Shown here piece after piece: positions 1 to 6,884 of a stretch of 15,339 bases of DNA. A program made the position numbers and the translations under genes. The stretch's first letter is position 1. Each line of letters opens with the position of its first letter. Under the pieces are notes generated by a model, which had not been told where the DNA came from, ran no database searches, and worked only from the letters and a program-made list of their open reading frames with translations. This DNA is from Faecalicatena sp. GTDB lineage: Bacteria; Bacillota; Clostridia; Lachnospirales; Lachnospiraceae. The stretch is taken from assembly GCA_009774255.1 (NCBI GenBank), contig VSNK01000128.1:1-15339 (forward strand), given 5' to 3'.

Positions 1-55
1 TACGTTTTCGTACGGATAGCGCAGTAAATGCGCTATCCTGTGCTGAGTAGTTACA
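1..55. repeat. Dispersed 55-bp hairpin repeat, copy 1
   Basis: This stretch is 54/55 identical to positions 5987-6041; the single difference is at position 21 (G here, T there). It contains a perfect 10-bp stem (14-23 GGATAGCGCA with 29-38 TGCGCTATCC) around the loop GTAAA, preceded by a tiny stem TACG-TTTT-CGTA at 1-12. The left boundary is cut by the window edge, so the element may extend further. No T-run follows the stem on either strand, so it is not a standard intrinsic terminator. It lies downstream of tgt on the minus strand. The repeat is seen directly; its nature as a mobile or REP-like element is inferred. Confidence 0.8.
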
Positions 56-66
56 CAATATCTTAT

Positions 67-95
67 ATCATACACAAAAAATACCGTTTCTTCAA
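67..95 (-). promoter_or_regulatory. Possible sigma-A promoter reading out of the window
   Basis: On the minus strand TTGAAG (95-90) is followed after exactly 17 nt by TATGAT (72-67), close to the TTGACA/TATAAT consensus. It lies downstream of the tgt stop and points towards the left edge, so it would serve a gene outside the window, with the hairpin repeat at 1-55 in its leader. This is a motif match only; AT-rich intergenic DNA gives such matches by chance. Confidence 0.3.
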
Positions 96-139
96 GACTT
101 ATTTACTATTTTCTTTCACGAACTTACCATAAAATCCCC

Positions 140-1285
140 TCATATCTGTTCTGTGCTTCCGTTCTCCTGAAATCCGGCCAGCTTTTTCTTTTTATAATTC
201 TGATACTCTCCTGCCTCGACCGCGTCCCGTATCTCTTCCATCATGGTATTATAAAAATACAGGTTATGCAGGACGCAGAGCCGCATCCCCAGCATCTCTT
301 TTGCTTTCAGCAGATGCCGAATGTAGGCACGGCTGTAGCTCCTACATGCCGGACACTGACATCCTTCCTCAATCGGACCGGGATCCGTCTCATACTTCGC
401 GTTGAACAGATTCAGCTTTCCCTGATTGGTATATACATGTCCATGCCGTCCGTTTCTCGACGGATACACACAGTCAAAGAAATCCACGCCACGATCCACG
501 GCTTCCAGTATATTGGCGGGCGTTCCCACTCCCATGAGATACACCGGCCTGTCTTTGGGCAGCAGGGGAACCACGGCTTCCAGAATCCGGTACATCTCTT
601 CATGGCTCTCTCCTACTGCCAGACCGCCCACAGCATATCCGTCCAGCTCCAGTTCCGTGATCTGCTTCGCGTGCTCCCTGCGGATATCCTCATAGACTCC
701 GCCCTGGTTGATGCCGAACAGCAGCTGCTGACGGTTGATCGTATCCGGCAATTCGTTCAGCCGCTCCAGCTCTGCCTTGCAGCGCTTCAGCCAGCGGTAG
801 GTCCTCGCCACGGAAGCCTCGATATAAGCGCGGTCCGCCACACTGGAGGGACACTCGTCAAAGGCCATAGCTATCGTGGAGGCCAGGTTGGACTGGATCC
901 GCATGCTCTCTTCCGGCCCCATAAATATTTTTCTTCCGTCAATATGAGAATGGAAATGAACCCCTTCTTCTTTGATCCTTCTTAGCCCTGCCAGTGAAAA
1001 TACCTGGAATCCGCCGGAATCTGTCAGGATTGGCTTATCCCAGTTCATGAAGCGGTGAAGCCCGCCCATCTGCCTTACAATATGGTCCCCCGGCCGCACA
1101 TGCAGGTGATAGGTGTTGGATAGTTCCACCTGAGTCCTGATCTGCCGGAGATCATCCGTAGAGACCGCTCCCTTAATGGCCGCCGCAGTCCCTACATTCA
1201 TAAATACCGGCGTTTCGATTGTTCCGTGGACGGTAGTCAGGCGGCCCCGCTTTGCCATCCCGTCTGTTTTTAATAAATGATACAT
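140..1285 (-). CDS. tgt: tRNA-guanine(34) transglycosylase
   Basis: This enzyme exchanges guanine 34 in the anticodon of tRNAs for Asp, Asn, His and Tyr for preQ1, the committed step of queuosine modification in bacteria. The 381 residues match the usual family length. Visible family marks are the general-base region ILTDSGGFQVF (Asp89), the substrate-pocket segment FDECPSS, GINQGG, and the nucleophile region DCVYPSRNGRHG (Asp261). The structural zinc site is C299-x-C301-x2-C304 with H330. The ATG start follows GAGGG by about 5 nt, and the N-terminus begins at the normal family position. The L,D-transpeptidase gene ends 49 nt upstream on the same strand, so read-through is likely. The usual partner queA is not in the window; yajC or secDF may lie beyond the left edge but cannot be seen. 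No intrinsic terminator is visible after the stop. Confidence 0.97.
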   Translation of the reverse strand: MYHLLKTDGMAKRGRLTTVHGTIETPVFMNVGTAAAIKGAVSTDDLRQIRTQVELSNTYHLHVRPGDHIVRQMGGLHRFMNWDKPILTDSGGFQVFSLAGLRRIKEEGVHFHSHIDGRKIFMGPEESMRIQSNLASTIAMAFDECPSSVADRAYIEASVARTYRWLKRCKAELERLNELPDTINRQQLLFGINQGGVYEDIRREHAKQITELELDGYAVGGLAVGESHEEMYRILEAVVPLLPKDRPVYLMGVGTPANILEAVDRGVDFFDCVYPSRNGRHGHVYTNQGKLNLFNAKYETDPGPIEEGCQCPACRSYSRAYIRHLLKAKEMLGMRLCVLHNLYFYNTMMEEIRDAVEAGEYQNYKKKKLAGFQENGSTEQI

Positions 1286-1334
1286 CTTTCCCTCTTCTGA
1301 TGGGCTGCCATAATATAAACTTTCATGACAGTTC

Positions 1335-3263
1335 CTAATAATGAATAATAACAGGGGTTCCCACCGGCATCATATTGTACAGAGCCGATGCCTGATCATA
1401 GGGCATATTGATACACCCATGGGACCCTGCCCCATTGGCATACAGGGAACCTCCGAACGCAGGCTGCCAGGTTGCGTCATGGAACCCGATTCCGCTCCAC
1501 GTCACCCGCATCCAGAACGCGACCACGGTCCGGTATTCCGGCTGCCCGGTTGACGGAACGATCTCTCCTACCAGTGTGGAATTCAACTCCTTTTCCAGAA
1601 TACTGTACACCCCGCTGGGTGTCTCCTTATCAGGTGTCGGAACTCCTGTCACCACATCTGTATCCAGCGCCACACCGCCGTCCACAATATACCACATATG
1701 CTGAGCGGACAGATCCACCTCCGCATAGGTGCTGCCCCAGTCCTGCGGTCCTCTCGAAGCCGCCGTCTGCCCTGCGACGTAGATCGGCTCTCTTGTCACC
1801 ACTTCTCCGTTCTTGATGCTGGCAAGAAGGGCAGGATATTCCGCGTCCTCATCTACGGACCATCCGTAGGTACCGCCGGATACCTCAACCGTCTTCCCAT
1901 AGGGCGACGTGATGGTTCTCGTCTTGCCCACCGTATCATACTGTCTGCCGAATTCTCTCAGCCATTCACGCACAGCCCCTTCATCAAAGGTCACCTGCAT
2001 ATTCTCATCCACAGACACCCAATTGGCGGTCAAAGTCTTGTCTACCACCACAGGCTGATCCATGGAATATGTAATACTTGCCTGCAGATACTGATTCATC
2101 TCATTGCAGGCTGCCCGCACATCTCCTGATTCCGATGTATATTTCGGCAGGGCATAGCAGCGCTCCGCGTCCATATCCAGTTCCGTCTGAAATTCCGAGA
2201 TATACTGATGAACCTTTTCACGTAGCATATCCATATCCACCTGTGTGCCTGTCACCTCCGGCTCCACTTCATATTCTGTCCCGTTGTATTTCGGATATGC
2301 GGAAACAGGCGGGACCTGCTCTGCCTTTACCGCCTGCAGCTCTGCGATCAATCTCTCCAGGGCGTCCCGGTCATAAGATACCTCCACCGTAGTCTCGGAA
2401 GAATTCTTTACAAAAAAAGACTTGGGCCACATAAAGGCATTCTGTGCCTTCAGTGCGTTCTCTATATCCTTACTCTCCTTATACTCCAGTGAAATATCCT
2501 CACCGGTGATGCTGTCCGATTGATTGTTCTTTTCCAGAATCGTCAGTTTATAGCCCTGTACCTGCTGCTGCATGTATTCTTTCACATCGGCCGTTGTCTT
2601 CATGGAAAAATCATGGCCGTTGATCTCCGTATTCATAAAGAAATGACTCGTAAAATATGTAGAAACACCTATGTAAGCCGCCACACCCGCACCGATGATC
2701 ACACCGGCCGCGATCAAAGCAATCACGCCTCCGGAAATCCCGGATTTCTTTGCCTTCCGTCCCCTTCCTGTGCCTTTTACGCTTGTGGAAGAGCTCCTCT
2801 TTGCCCCGGTTCTTTCCGCGCTGCTCTTCTGTGTACCGGACTTTCCCTGGCCATTACTTCTCTTTCCGGCTTCTTTTTTTCCTGAATCCTCTTTCTTCTT
2901 ACCTGAACTCTTTGTGCTCTCTGTTTTCATATCTTTCTGATTCCGAACCTCCGAACTCCTTTTCATACCGCCTGCTGCCTGCTGCTGTTGATCCGTGTCC
3001 GCCCCGATCACATTGATTTCTTTCTCCTCAGATACGGCCGGCCTGTCATCCGCTTTCTCTCTCTCCGTATTGAATTCCTTCAATGTCTGATCTATGGCCT
3101 CCGGTTCTGCTTTCTCTTCTTCGCTGTCCCTTTCGCTTTCACTGTTATCTATCTCTTCATCATCATCCAGATAGTCATCCTCGTCATCCAGATAATAATC
3201 CTCGTAGCATATCTGTTCTCCTGAGTAAAAATCATTATTCTGGTCCTTGCCATTTTCGCTCAT
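1335..3263 (-). CDS. Membrane-anchored L,D-transpeptidase (YkuD family) with long charged N-terminal tail
   Basis: This is a predicted peptidoglycan L,D-transpeptidase, which makes 3-3 cross-links or attaches peptides outside the membrane. Residues 1-177 form a low-complexity cytoplasmic tail. Its first part is strongly acidic (about residues 20-57, runs of D/E such as LDDEDDYLDDDEE), and the part nearest the membrane is basic and Ser/Gly rich (about 101-173). One hydrophobic helix follows (about 178-202). An extracellular region of about 210-480 resembles the putative peptidoglycan-binding domain (PG_binding_4) commonly paired with YkuD in clostridia. The YkuD catalytic domain is C-terminal, with H595 in GFHDATW and the active-site motif SHGCINMP, where C617 is the nucleophile. 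The ATG start follows GAGGGAG at good spacing. The domain call rests on family knowledge and the catalytic motif. The tail is longer than I would expect for this family. The physiological substrate cannot be told from sequence. Confidence 0.92.
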   Translation of the reverse strand: MSENGKDQNNDFYSGEQICYEDYYLDDEDDYLDDDEEIDNSESERDSEEEKAEPEAIDQTLKEFNTEREKADDRPAVSEEKEINVIGADTDQQQQAAGGMKRSSEVRNQKDMKTESTKSSGKKKEDSGKKEAGKRSNGQGKSGTQKSSAERTGAKRSSSTSVKGTGRGRKAKKSGISGGVIALIAAGVIIGAGVAAYIGVSTYFTSHFFMNTEINGHDFSMKTTADVKEYMQQQVQGYKLTILEKNNQSDSITGEDISLEYKESKDIENALKAQNAFMWPKSFFVKNSSETTVEVSYDRDALERLIAELQAVKAEQVPPVSAYPKYNGTEYEVEPEVTGTQVDMDMLREKVHQYISEFQTELDMDAERCYALPKYTSESGDVRAACNEMNQYLQASITYSMDQPVVVDKTLTANWVSVDENMQVTFDEGAVREWLREFGRQYDTVGKTRTITSPYGKTVEVSGGTYGWSVDEDAEYPALLASIKNGEVVTREPIYVAGQTAASRGPQDWGSTYAEVDLSAQHMWYIVDGGVALDTDVVTGVPTPDKETPSGVYSILEKELNSTLVGEIVPSTGQPEYRTVVAFWMRVTWSGIGFHDATWQPAFGGSLYANGAGSHGCINMPYDQASALYNMMPVGTPVIIHY

Positions 3264-3314
3264 TTAATGCTTCTCCCTCATCAAGAAATGTTATTACATA
3301 AACATCCAGATTCC

Positions 3315-3343
3315 ATTATATAACGAAAACAGCGGAATGTACA
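3315..3343 (-). promoter_or_regulatory. Probable promoter of the L,D-transpeptidase gene
   Basis: On the minus strand TGTACA (3343-3338) and a perfect TATAAT (3320-3315) are separated by 17 nt, giving a leader of roughly 45 nt before the ATG at 3263. The -35 box overlaps the left arm of the inverted repeat at 3342-3384 by two bases. This is inferred from motif match and position. Confidence 0.5.
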
Positions 3344-3384
3344 GAAAAAATTTCACGGCCTTTCAGGCCGTGAAATTTTTTCTG
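3342..3384. repeat. Perfect 19-bp inverted repeat in the divergent intergenic region
   Basis: The left arm CAGAAAAAATTTCACGGCC (3342-3360) and right arm GGCCGTGAAATTTTTTCTG (3366-3384) are exact reverse complements around the loop TTTCA. The A-run and T-run flanking the GC core give it the look of a bidirectional intrinsic terminator. It sits between two divergent promoters, however, so no gene transcript is expected to end here. It may insulate the two units, or be a repeat related to the hairpin at 4783-4819, with which it shares the GGCCGTGAA arm. Confidence 0.75.
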
Positions 3385-3550
3385 TTACAGTTCACTCCGC
3401 GCCATTCGCAAAACGCATCTTCGATGCTTTTCCGCCGCTTTGCGGCTATTTTTGCTCATAAACCGGCGCTCCCCTCGTCAACCGCAGTCATGATAAGTCC
3501 TTGTGCAAGCACAAACTTATCATGACTGCGGCTGACGAGTGAACTGTAAC
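3384..3550. repeat. 167-bp element bounded by 14-bp inverted repeats, with long internal hairpin
   Basis: The ends GTTACAGTTCACTC (3384-3397) and GAGTGAACTGTAAC (3537-3550) are perfect inverted repeats. Inside are small stems at 3415-3419/3423-3427 and 3434-3438/3442-3446, enclosed by GCGCC/GGCGC (3399-3403/3465-3469). There is also a long hairpin: 17 bp at 3482-3498/3515-3531, capped by TTGTGC-AA-GCACAA and flanked by CTCGTCA/TGACGAG (3474-3480/3533-3539). The segment has no convincing coding frame. It ends just before the aroC promoter. The structure is directly visible; whether it is a MITE-like element, a structured RNA or a regulatory leader is not known. Confidence 0.8.
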
Positions 3551-3565
3551 TTGTAACTTTTTTGA

Positions 3566-3594
3566 TTGCACAGTGGAATTTCTTCCTATATAAT
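3566..3594 (+). promoter_or_regulatory. Probable aroC promoter
   Basis: TTGCAC (3566-3571) and a perfect TATAAT (3589-3594) are spaced 17 nt apart, about 43 nt before the aroC ATG. A second overlapping TATAAT lies at 3594-3599. An AAAGGAG ribosome site at 3622-3628 sits 9 nt before the start codon. This is motif-based inference. Confidence 0.55.
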
Positions 3595-3637
3595 ATAATA
3601 CAAGCGTCAAAAGGTAGCTTGAAAGGAGATTTGAAAT

Positions 3638-4729
3638 ATGAGTTCTACATTTGGAGATAGATTCCGCATTACGACATGGGGGGAATCCCACGGCGCGGCC
3701 ATCGGCGCCGTGATCGACGGCTGTCCTGCCGGGCTTTCCCTGGACGAGGCAGATATACAGGCTTTTCTGGACAGGAGAAAGCCCGGACAGAGCAGATTCA
3801 CCACGAAACGGCAGGAAAGTGACCGGGTGGAGATTCTTTCCGGAACCTTTGAAGGCCGGACAACGGGAACTCCGATTTCCCTGCTGATACGCAACCAGGA
3901 CCAGCGCTCCCGGGATTATGGGAATATCGCTTCCGTATACCGTCCCGGCCATGCGGACTATACCTATACTCAGAAATATGGTTTCCGGGATTACCGGGGC
4001 GGCGGACGCTCCTCCGGCCGTGAGACCATCGGGCGTGTAGCCGGGGGCGCGATAGCCTCCCATATCTTAAAAGAGCTGGGAATCGAACTGACAACCTTTG
4101 CGAAAGCCATCGGCCCGGTAGAGGTCCCGGAAGAGGAATACCGCCCGGAAGAGATCTTCCAGAATAAACTATATATGCCAAGCAATCAGCGTGCCGCGGA
4201 GGCGGCTGCCTTTCTGGAATCTATGATGAAGAATCTGGATTCCTGTGGCGGCGTGATCGAGTGCCGGGTCACCGGACTGCCTGCGGGGATCGGGGAGCCT
4301 GTCTTTGATAAGCTGGATGCCTGCCTGGCCAAAGCCATCCTTTCCATCGGTGCCGTAAAGGCCGTCGAATTCGGTGACGGCGTGGAAGCGGCGCGTCGTG
4401 ATGGCAGTCAGAACAACGACCCGTTTTTTATGGAAAATGGGTCCGTCAGGAAAAAGACGAACCATGCCGGAGGAGTCCTCGGCGGAATGAGTGACGGGGA
4501 TACCCTAATCCTTCGGGCCGCGGTGAAACCGACCCCTTCCATCGCGCAGCCCCAGCAGACTGTTACGGAAAACGGGGAGGATACGGAGCTTGTGATCCAC
4601 GGACGGCACGACCCTGTCATTGTACCGCGCGCCGTAGTGGTGGTGGAATCCATGACCGCCCTGACGCTCGTTGACCTCCTGCTGCTGAATATGGGCAGCA
4701 GGATGGAGCATTTGAAAAAAATATACTGA
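3638..4729 (+). CDS. aroC: Chorismate synthase
   Basis: This enzyme converts 5-enolpyruvylshikimate-3-phosphate to chorismate, the last common step to aromatic amino acids and folate, using reduced FMN. The 363 residues are the normal bacterial length. Visible signatures are GESHG with catalytic His18, RPGHAD with His105, GGGRSSGR at 121-128, and the C-terminal HDPVIVPRAVVVVESM block. In that block, VVVVESM replaces the more usual PVVEAM form, a conservative change. The ATG start has an AAAGGAG site at ideal spacing. It is the only plus-strand gene in the window and stands alone, away from other shikimate genes. It converges with potD, with 92 nt between the stops filled by hairpins. Confidence 0.97.
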   Translation: MSSTFGDRFRITTWGESHGAAIGAVIDGCPAGLSLDEADIQAFLDRRKPGQSRFTTKRQESDRVEILSGTFEGRTTGTPISLLIRNQDQRSRDYGNIASVYRPGHADYTYTQKYGFRDYRGGGRSSGRETIGRVAGGAIASHILKELGIELTTFAKAIGPVEVPEEEYRPEEIFQNKLYMPSNQRAAEAAAFLESMMKNLDSCGGVIECRVTGLPAGIGEPVFDKLDACLAKAILSIGAVKAVEFGDGVEAARRDGSQNNDPFFMENGSVRKKTNHAGGVLGGMSDGDTLILRAAVKPTPSIAQPQQTVTENGEDTELVIHGRHDPVIVPRAVVVVESMTALTLVDLLLLNMGSRMEHLKKIY

Positions 4730-4782
4730 GGGGCAGGCATCCAGCCCCTCGCCGTTAGGCGACTTTTCAATGGGCTGGATGC
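4728..4782. terminator. Alternative hairpins between convergent aroC and potD
   Basis: Two mutually exclusive stems are visible. GAGGGGC (4728-4734) can pair with GCCCCTC (4744-4750), beginning at the aroC stop codon. Alternatively GCATCCAGCCC (4737-4747) can pair with GGGCTGGATGC (4772-4782), enclosing a small TCGCC-GTTA-GGCGA hairpin (4749-4762). There is no T-run directly after the stems, so termination here is inferred only from position after aroC. Confidence 0.4.
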
Positions 4783-4819
4783 GTTACAGTTCGCGGCCCG
4801 TTAGGCCGTGAACTGTAAC
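4783..4819. repeat. Hairpin repeat next to the potD stop codon
   Basis: GTTACAGTTCGCGGCC (4783-4798) pairs with GGCCGTGAACTGTAAC (4804-4819), 16 bp with one G-T pair, around the loop CGTTA. Its outer arm GTTACAGTTC is the same as the end of the 3384-3550 element, and its inner arm GGCCGTGAA is shared with the 3342-3384 hairpin, so the three belong to one family of elements. It begins two bases beyond the potD stop in the potD direction. It could act as a 3' end stabiliser or terminator, but lacks a T-tract. Confidence 0.7.
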
Positions 4820-4821
4820 CA

Positions 4822-5880
4822 TTAATCTGCTTTCAGTTCTTTCCAGAGTTCGTTCATCAGATCGTTGCTGTCCGCGTTGAGCTGTCTGCTCACCTCGCAG
4901 TTGTCCGTCGCGTCATCCGCCGGAACCAGCGTTTCGTCCGCCCTCTCTTCGTCTGACAGACTTTCTACTACCGCGTCATTTGGAGTAGAATAATAAATAA
5001 ACTCAAAGTTCTTTTTTGCGATGTCCTCTCTGCACATAAAATCCAAAAACTTCTGCGCCGCTTCCAGATCATCACAATACTTCGTCACTCCCCAGGCATC
5101 CAGCCATACATTAGAACCTTCCTTGGGAATCACATAGGCCAGATCCTCATTGTACTGATGCCCCAGATAGGCTTCTCCGGAATACACGACCGCCATCACC
5201 GCGTTTCCCGCGACCACCTCATCCCTAGCTTCATCCACCAGATAGGCCTGCACATCCGGCTTCTGTTTCAGCAGCAGCTCCTGCGCCTCTCTGATCTCCT
5301 TTTCCTCATTCGTATTCAGGGAATAGCCGAGATACTTCAATGCCGCCATATAGGTATCACGCATACTGTTCTGCATGATGATCTCCCCGGCATAATCCCC
5401 GTTGAACAGCACCTCCCAGCTGTCCACCGGCTCTTTCACTCTGGATGTATCATAGAGAATTCCCAGTGTCCCCCAGAAGTATGGAACCGTATATTTGTTG
5501 TCCGGGTCGAACGCCGCAGCCAGCTCCCAATATTTATCTCCGATATTGCCGCTGTTTTCCAGCGCGCTCCTGTCAATCTCCTGGAATTCGCCTTCCTCTA
5601 TAAACTTCTGAAGCATGTAATCCGTAGAACAGAGCAGGTCATACTCGATGGCTCCTGATTTGTACTTGGTATACATCTCTTCCGGAGTCAGCGACTCCTC
5701 GTATTTGACCTCGATCCCTGTCTCCTCGGTAAACTGGTCAAGCACATCCGGATCCATATACTCTCCATAGCTGAATACCGTAAGACTTCCGTTACTTCCT
5801 TCGCTTTTACATCCCGTCAGAGACAGGGCGGAACATGCCAGCATACCTGCCAGCAGAACACTGATTACTCTCTTTTTCAT
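4822..5880 (-). CDS. potD: Spermidine/putrescine-binding lipoprotein of the Pot ABC transporter
   Basis: This extracellular polyamine-binding protein delivers spermidine or putrescine to the PotBC permease. The 352 residues start with a lipoprotein signal peptide: MKKR, a hydrophobic stretch, then the lipobox LTGC with the lipidated cysteine at 24. The mature part shows the PotD/PotF-type opening (LTVFSYGEYMDPDVLDQFTE) and the segments typical of this class 1 polyamine binder family, such as VPYFWGTLGILYD. An AGAAAGGA site lies about 8 nt before the ATG. It is the last gene of the pot operon and is separated from potC by 209 nt holding a hairpin-rich spacer, unlike the tight joints elsewhere in the operon. 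The ligand preference between spermidine and putrescine cannot be settled from sequence alone. Confidence 0.95.
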   Translation of the reverse strand: MKKRVISVLLAGMLACSALSLTGCKSEGSNGSLTVFSYGEYMDPDVLDQFTEETGIEVKYEESLTPEEMYTKYKSGAIEYDLLCSTDYMLQKFIEEGEFQEIDRSALENSGNIGDKYWELAAAFDPDNKYTVPYFWGTLGILYDTSRVKEPVDSWEVLFNGDYAGEIIMQNSMRDTYMAALKYLGYSLNTNEEKEIREAQELLLKQKPDVQAYLVDEARDEVVAGNAVMAVVYSGEAYLGHQYNEDLAYVIPKEGSNVWLDAWGVTKYCDDLEAAQKFLDFMCREDIAKKNFEFIYYSTPNDAVVESLSDEERADETLVPADDATDNCEVSRQLNADSNDLMNELWKELKAD

Positions 5881-5907
5881 CTCCCATATCCTTTCTAAAA
5901 TTTATTG

Positions 5908-5974
5908 TATCTGCTCAGTACCCTCGCAGATACGCCGCAATCCCATGAAAATTTCCTGCGGCAATGTGGATTGC
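5908..5974. other. Hairpin-rich spacer upstream of potD
   Basis: Three short stems are visible in the leader of potD: TATCTGC/GCAGATA (5908-5914/5926-5932), GCCGCA/TGCGGC (5934-5939/5957-5962), and GCAATCC/GGATTGC (5937-5943/5968-5974). The last two compete for the same bases. No good promoter was found in the spacer. A role in setting the PotD to permease ratio is inference. Confidence 0.45.
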
Positions 5975-5986
5975 TCTTGCAGTTGA

Positions 5987-6041
5987 TACGTTTTCGTACG
6001 GATAGCTCAGTAAATGCGCTATCCTGTGCTGAGTAGTTACA
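5987..6041. repeat. Dispersed 55-bp hairpin repeat, copy 2
   Basis: This is the second copy of the element at 1-55, identical except at position 6007, where T replaces G and breaks one pair of the 10-bp stem (6000-6009 with 6015-6024). It lies inside the pot operon between potC and potD. On the minus strand the element starts with GTAAC, the same five bases that bound the 3384-3550 and 4783-4819 elements. Confidence 0.8.
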
Positions 6042-6089
6042 ATTTATTTTTTATACTCACGGCCGATGAAATCTGCCGTGAATATCGCG

Positions 6090-6884
6090 TCAGCCGCGCA
6101 TACGATCCGCCGGTGTCTTCTTCGGCAGATAATTGACCGCCAGAAGAATCACAAACACAAAAACAAAGATCATGGTGGACAGCGCATACATCTCCGGCTT
6201 GATCCCCTTACGTATCTCCCCGTAGATCATGGTAGACATCGTATTGACACCTGCCCCCTTAGTAAAATATGTGATCACAAAATCATCCATAGACATCGTA
6301 AATGCCATAAAAAATCCGGCCACGATCCCGCTGGTGAGCTGGGGAAGGATGATTTTAAAAAACGCGTATACCGCATTCGCCCCCAGATCCCGTGCCGCTT
6401 CATAAAGACTGACGTTCATCTGCCGAATCTTCGGCATAACGCTCAGAATCACGTAGGGGATATTAAATGTAATATGCGCCAGAAGGACACTGCAAAACCC
6501 CAGCGGAATAAAATGTACGAACCAGAGCATCAGCGCGATTCCGGTCACAATATCCGCATTCAAAAGCGGAATATTGGTACATATCATCATAATCTGATAA
6601 TTCTTCTGCCGCATGGCATGGATTCCCAGCGCGCCAAGCACTCCGACAACCGTGGCGATCAATGCCGAGAGGAAGGCCAGCACCAGAGTCGTCATCAGTG
6701 CTTCCATGATCTGACTGTTGGAAAATAATCTGCCGTACCAGTGGAGAGTAAAACCTCCCCAGGTCACCCGGGACCGGGAATTGTTGAACGACAGCATGAC
6801 CAACACCATGATCGGCGCATACAAAAATAAGATGATCAGGCCGATATAGAACCTGCCAAAAAAGCTTTTCATCTTTTCTACCAT
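6090..6884 (-). CDS. potC: Spermidine/putrescine ABC transporter permease PotC
   Basis: This is one of the two inner permease subunits that form the polyamine channel with PotB. The 264 residues contain about six hydrophobic segments, the first near residues 10-32 (FYIGLIILFLYAPIMVLVML). The cytoplasmic EAA loop that docks to the ATPase reads EAARDLGANAVYAFFKIILP. Typical PotC motifs include SFNNSR and MDDFVITYF. The ATG overlaps the end of potB by 7 nt (ATGGTAG), so translation is probably coupled, with a GGAAGGGG ribosome site inside potB. A small stem TCACGGC/GCCGTGA (6057-6063/6075-6081) lies just after the stop. Confidence 0.95.
   Translation of the reverse strand: MVEKMKSFFGRFYIGLIILFLYAPIMVLVMLSFNNSRSRVTWGGFTLHWYGRLFSNSQIMEALMTTLVLAFLSALIATVVGVLGALGIHAMRQKNYQIMMICTNIPLLNADIVTGIALMLWFVHFIPLGFCSVLLAHITFNIPYVILSVMPKIRQMNVSLYEAARDLGANAVYAFFKIILPQLTSGIVAGFFMAFTMSMDDFVITYFTKGAGVNTMSTMIYGEIRKGIKPEMYALSTMIFVFVFVILLAVNYLPKKTPADRMRG

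Noticed and set aside
1..139. A small gene after tgt
   Set aside because: The only ATG with a plausible position opens a frame of four codons; no other start with a ribosome site was found.
266..985. A 239-codon plus-strand frame opposite tgt
   Set aside because: It is the antisense shadow of a conserved enzyme, with no protein family features.
3488..4063. A 191-codon minus-strand frame across the aroC start
   Set aside because: It combines repeat-derived sequence with the antisense of aroC; it has no family resemblance.
4728..4819. A standard intrinsic terminator for potD or aroC
   Set aside because: The stems are strong but no T-run follows on either strand, so only a weak terminator or repeat call is justified.
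6066..6728. A 220-codon plus-strand frame opposite potC, very rich in His, Arg and Lys
   Set aside because: The odd composition comes from reading the complement of membrane-helix codons; there is no start signal or motif.
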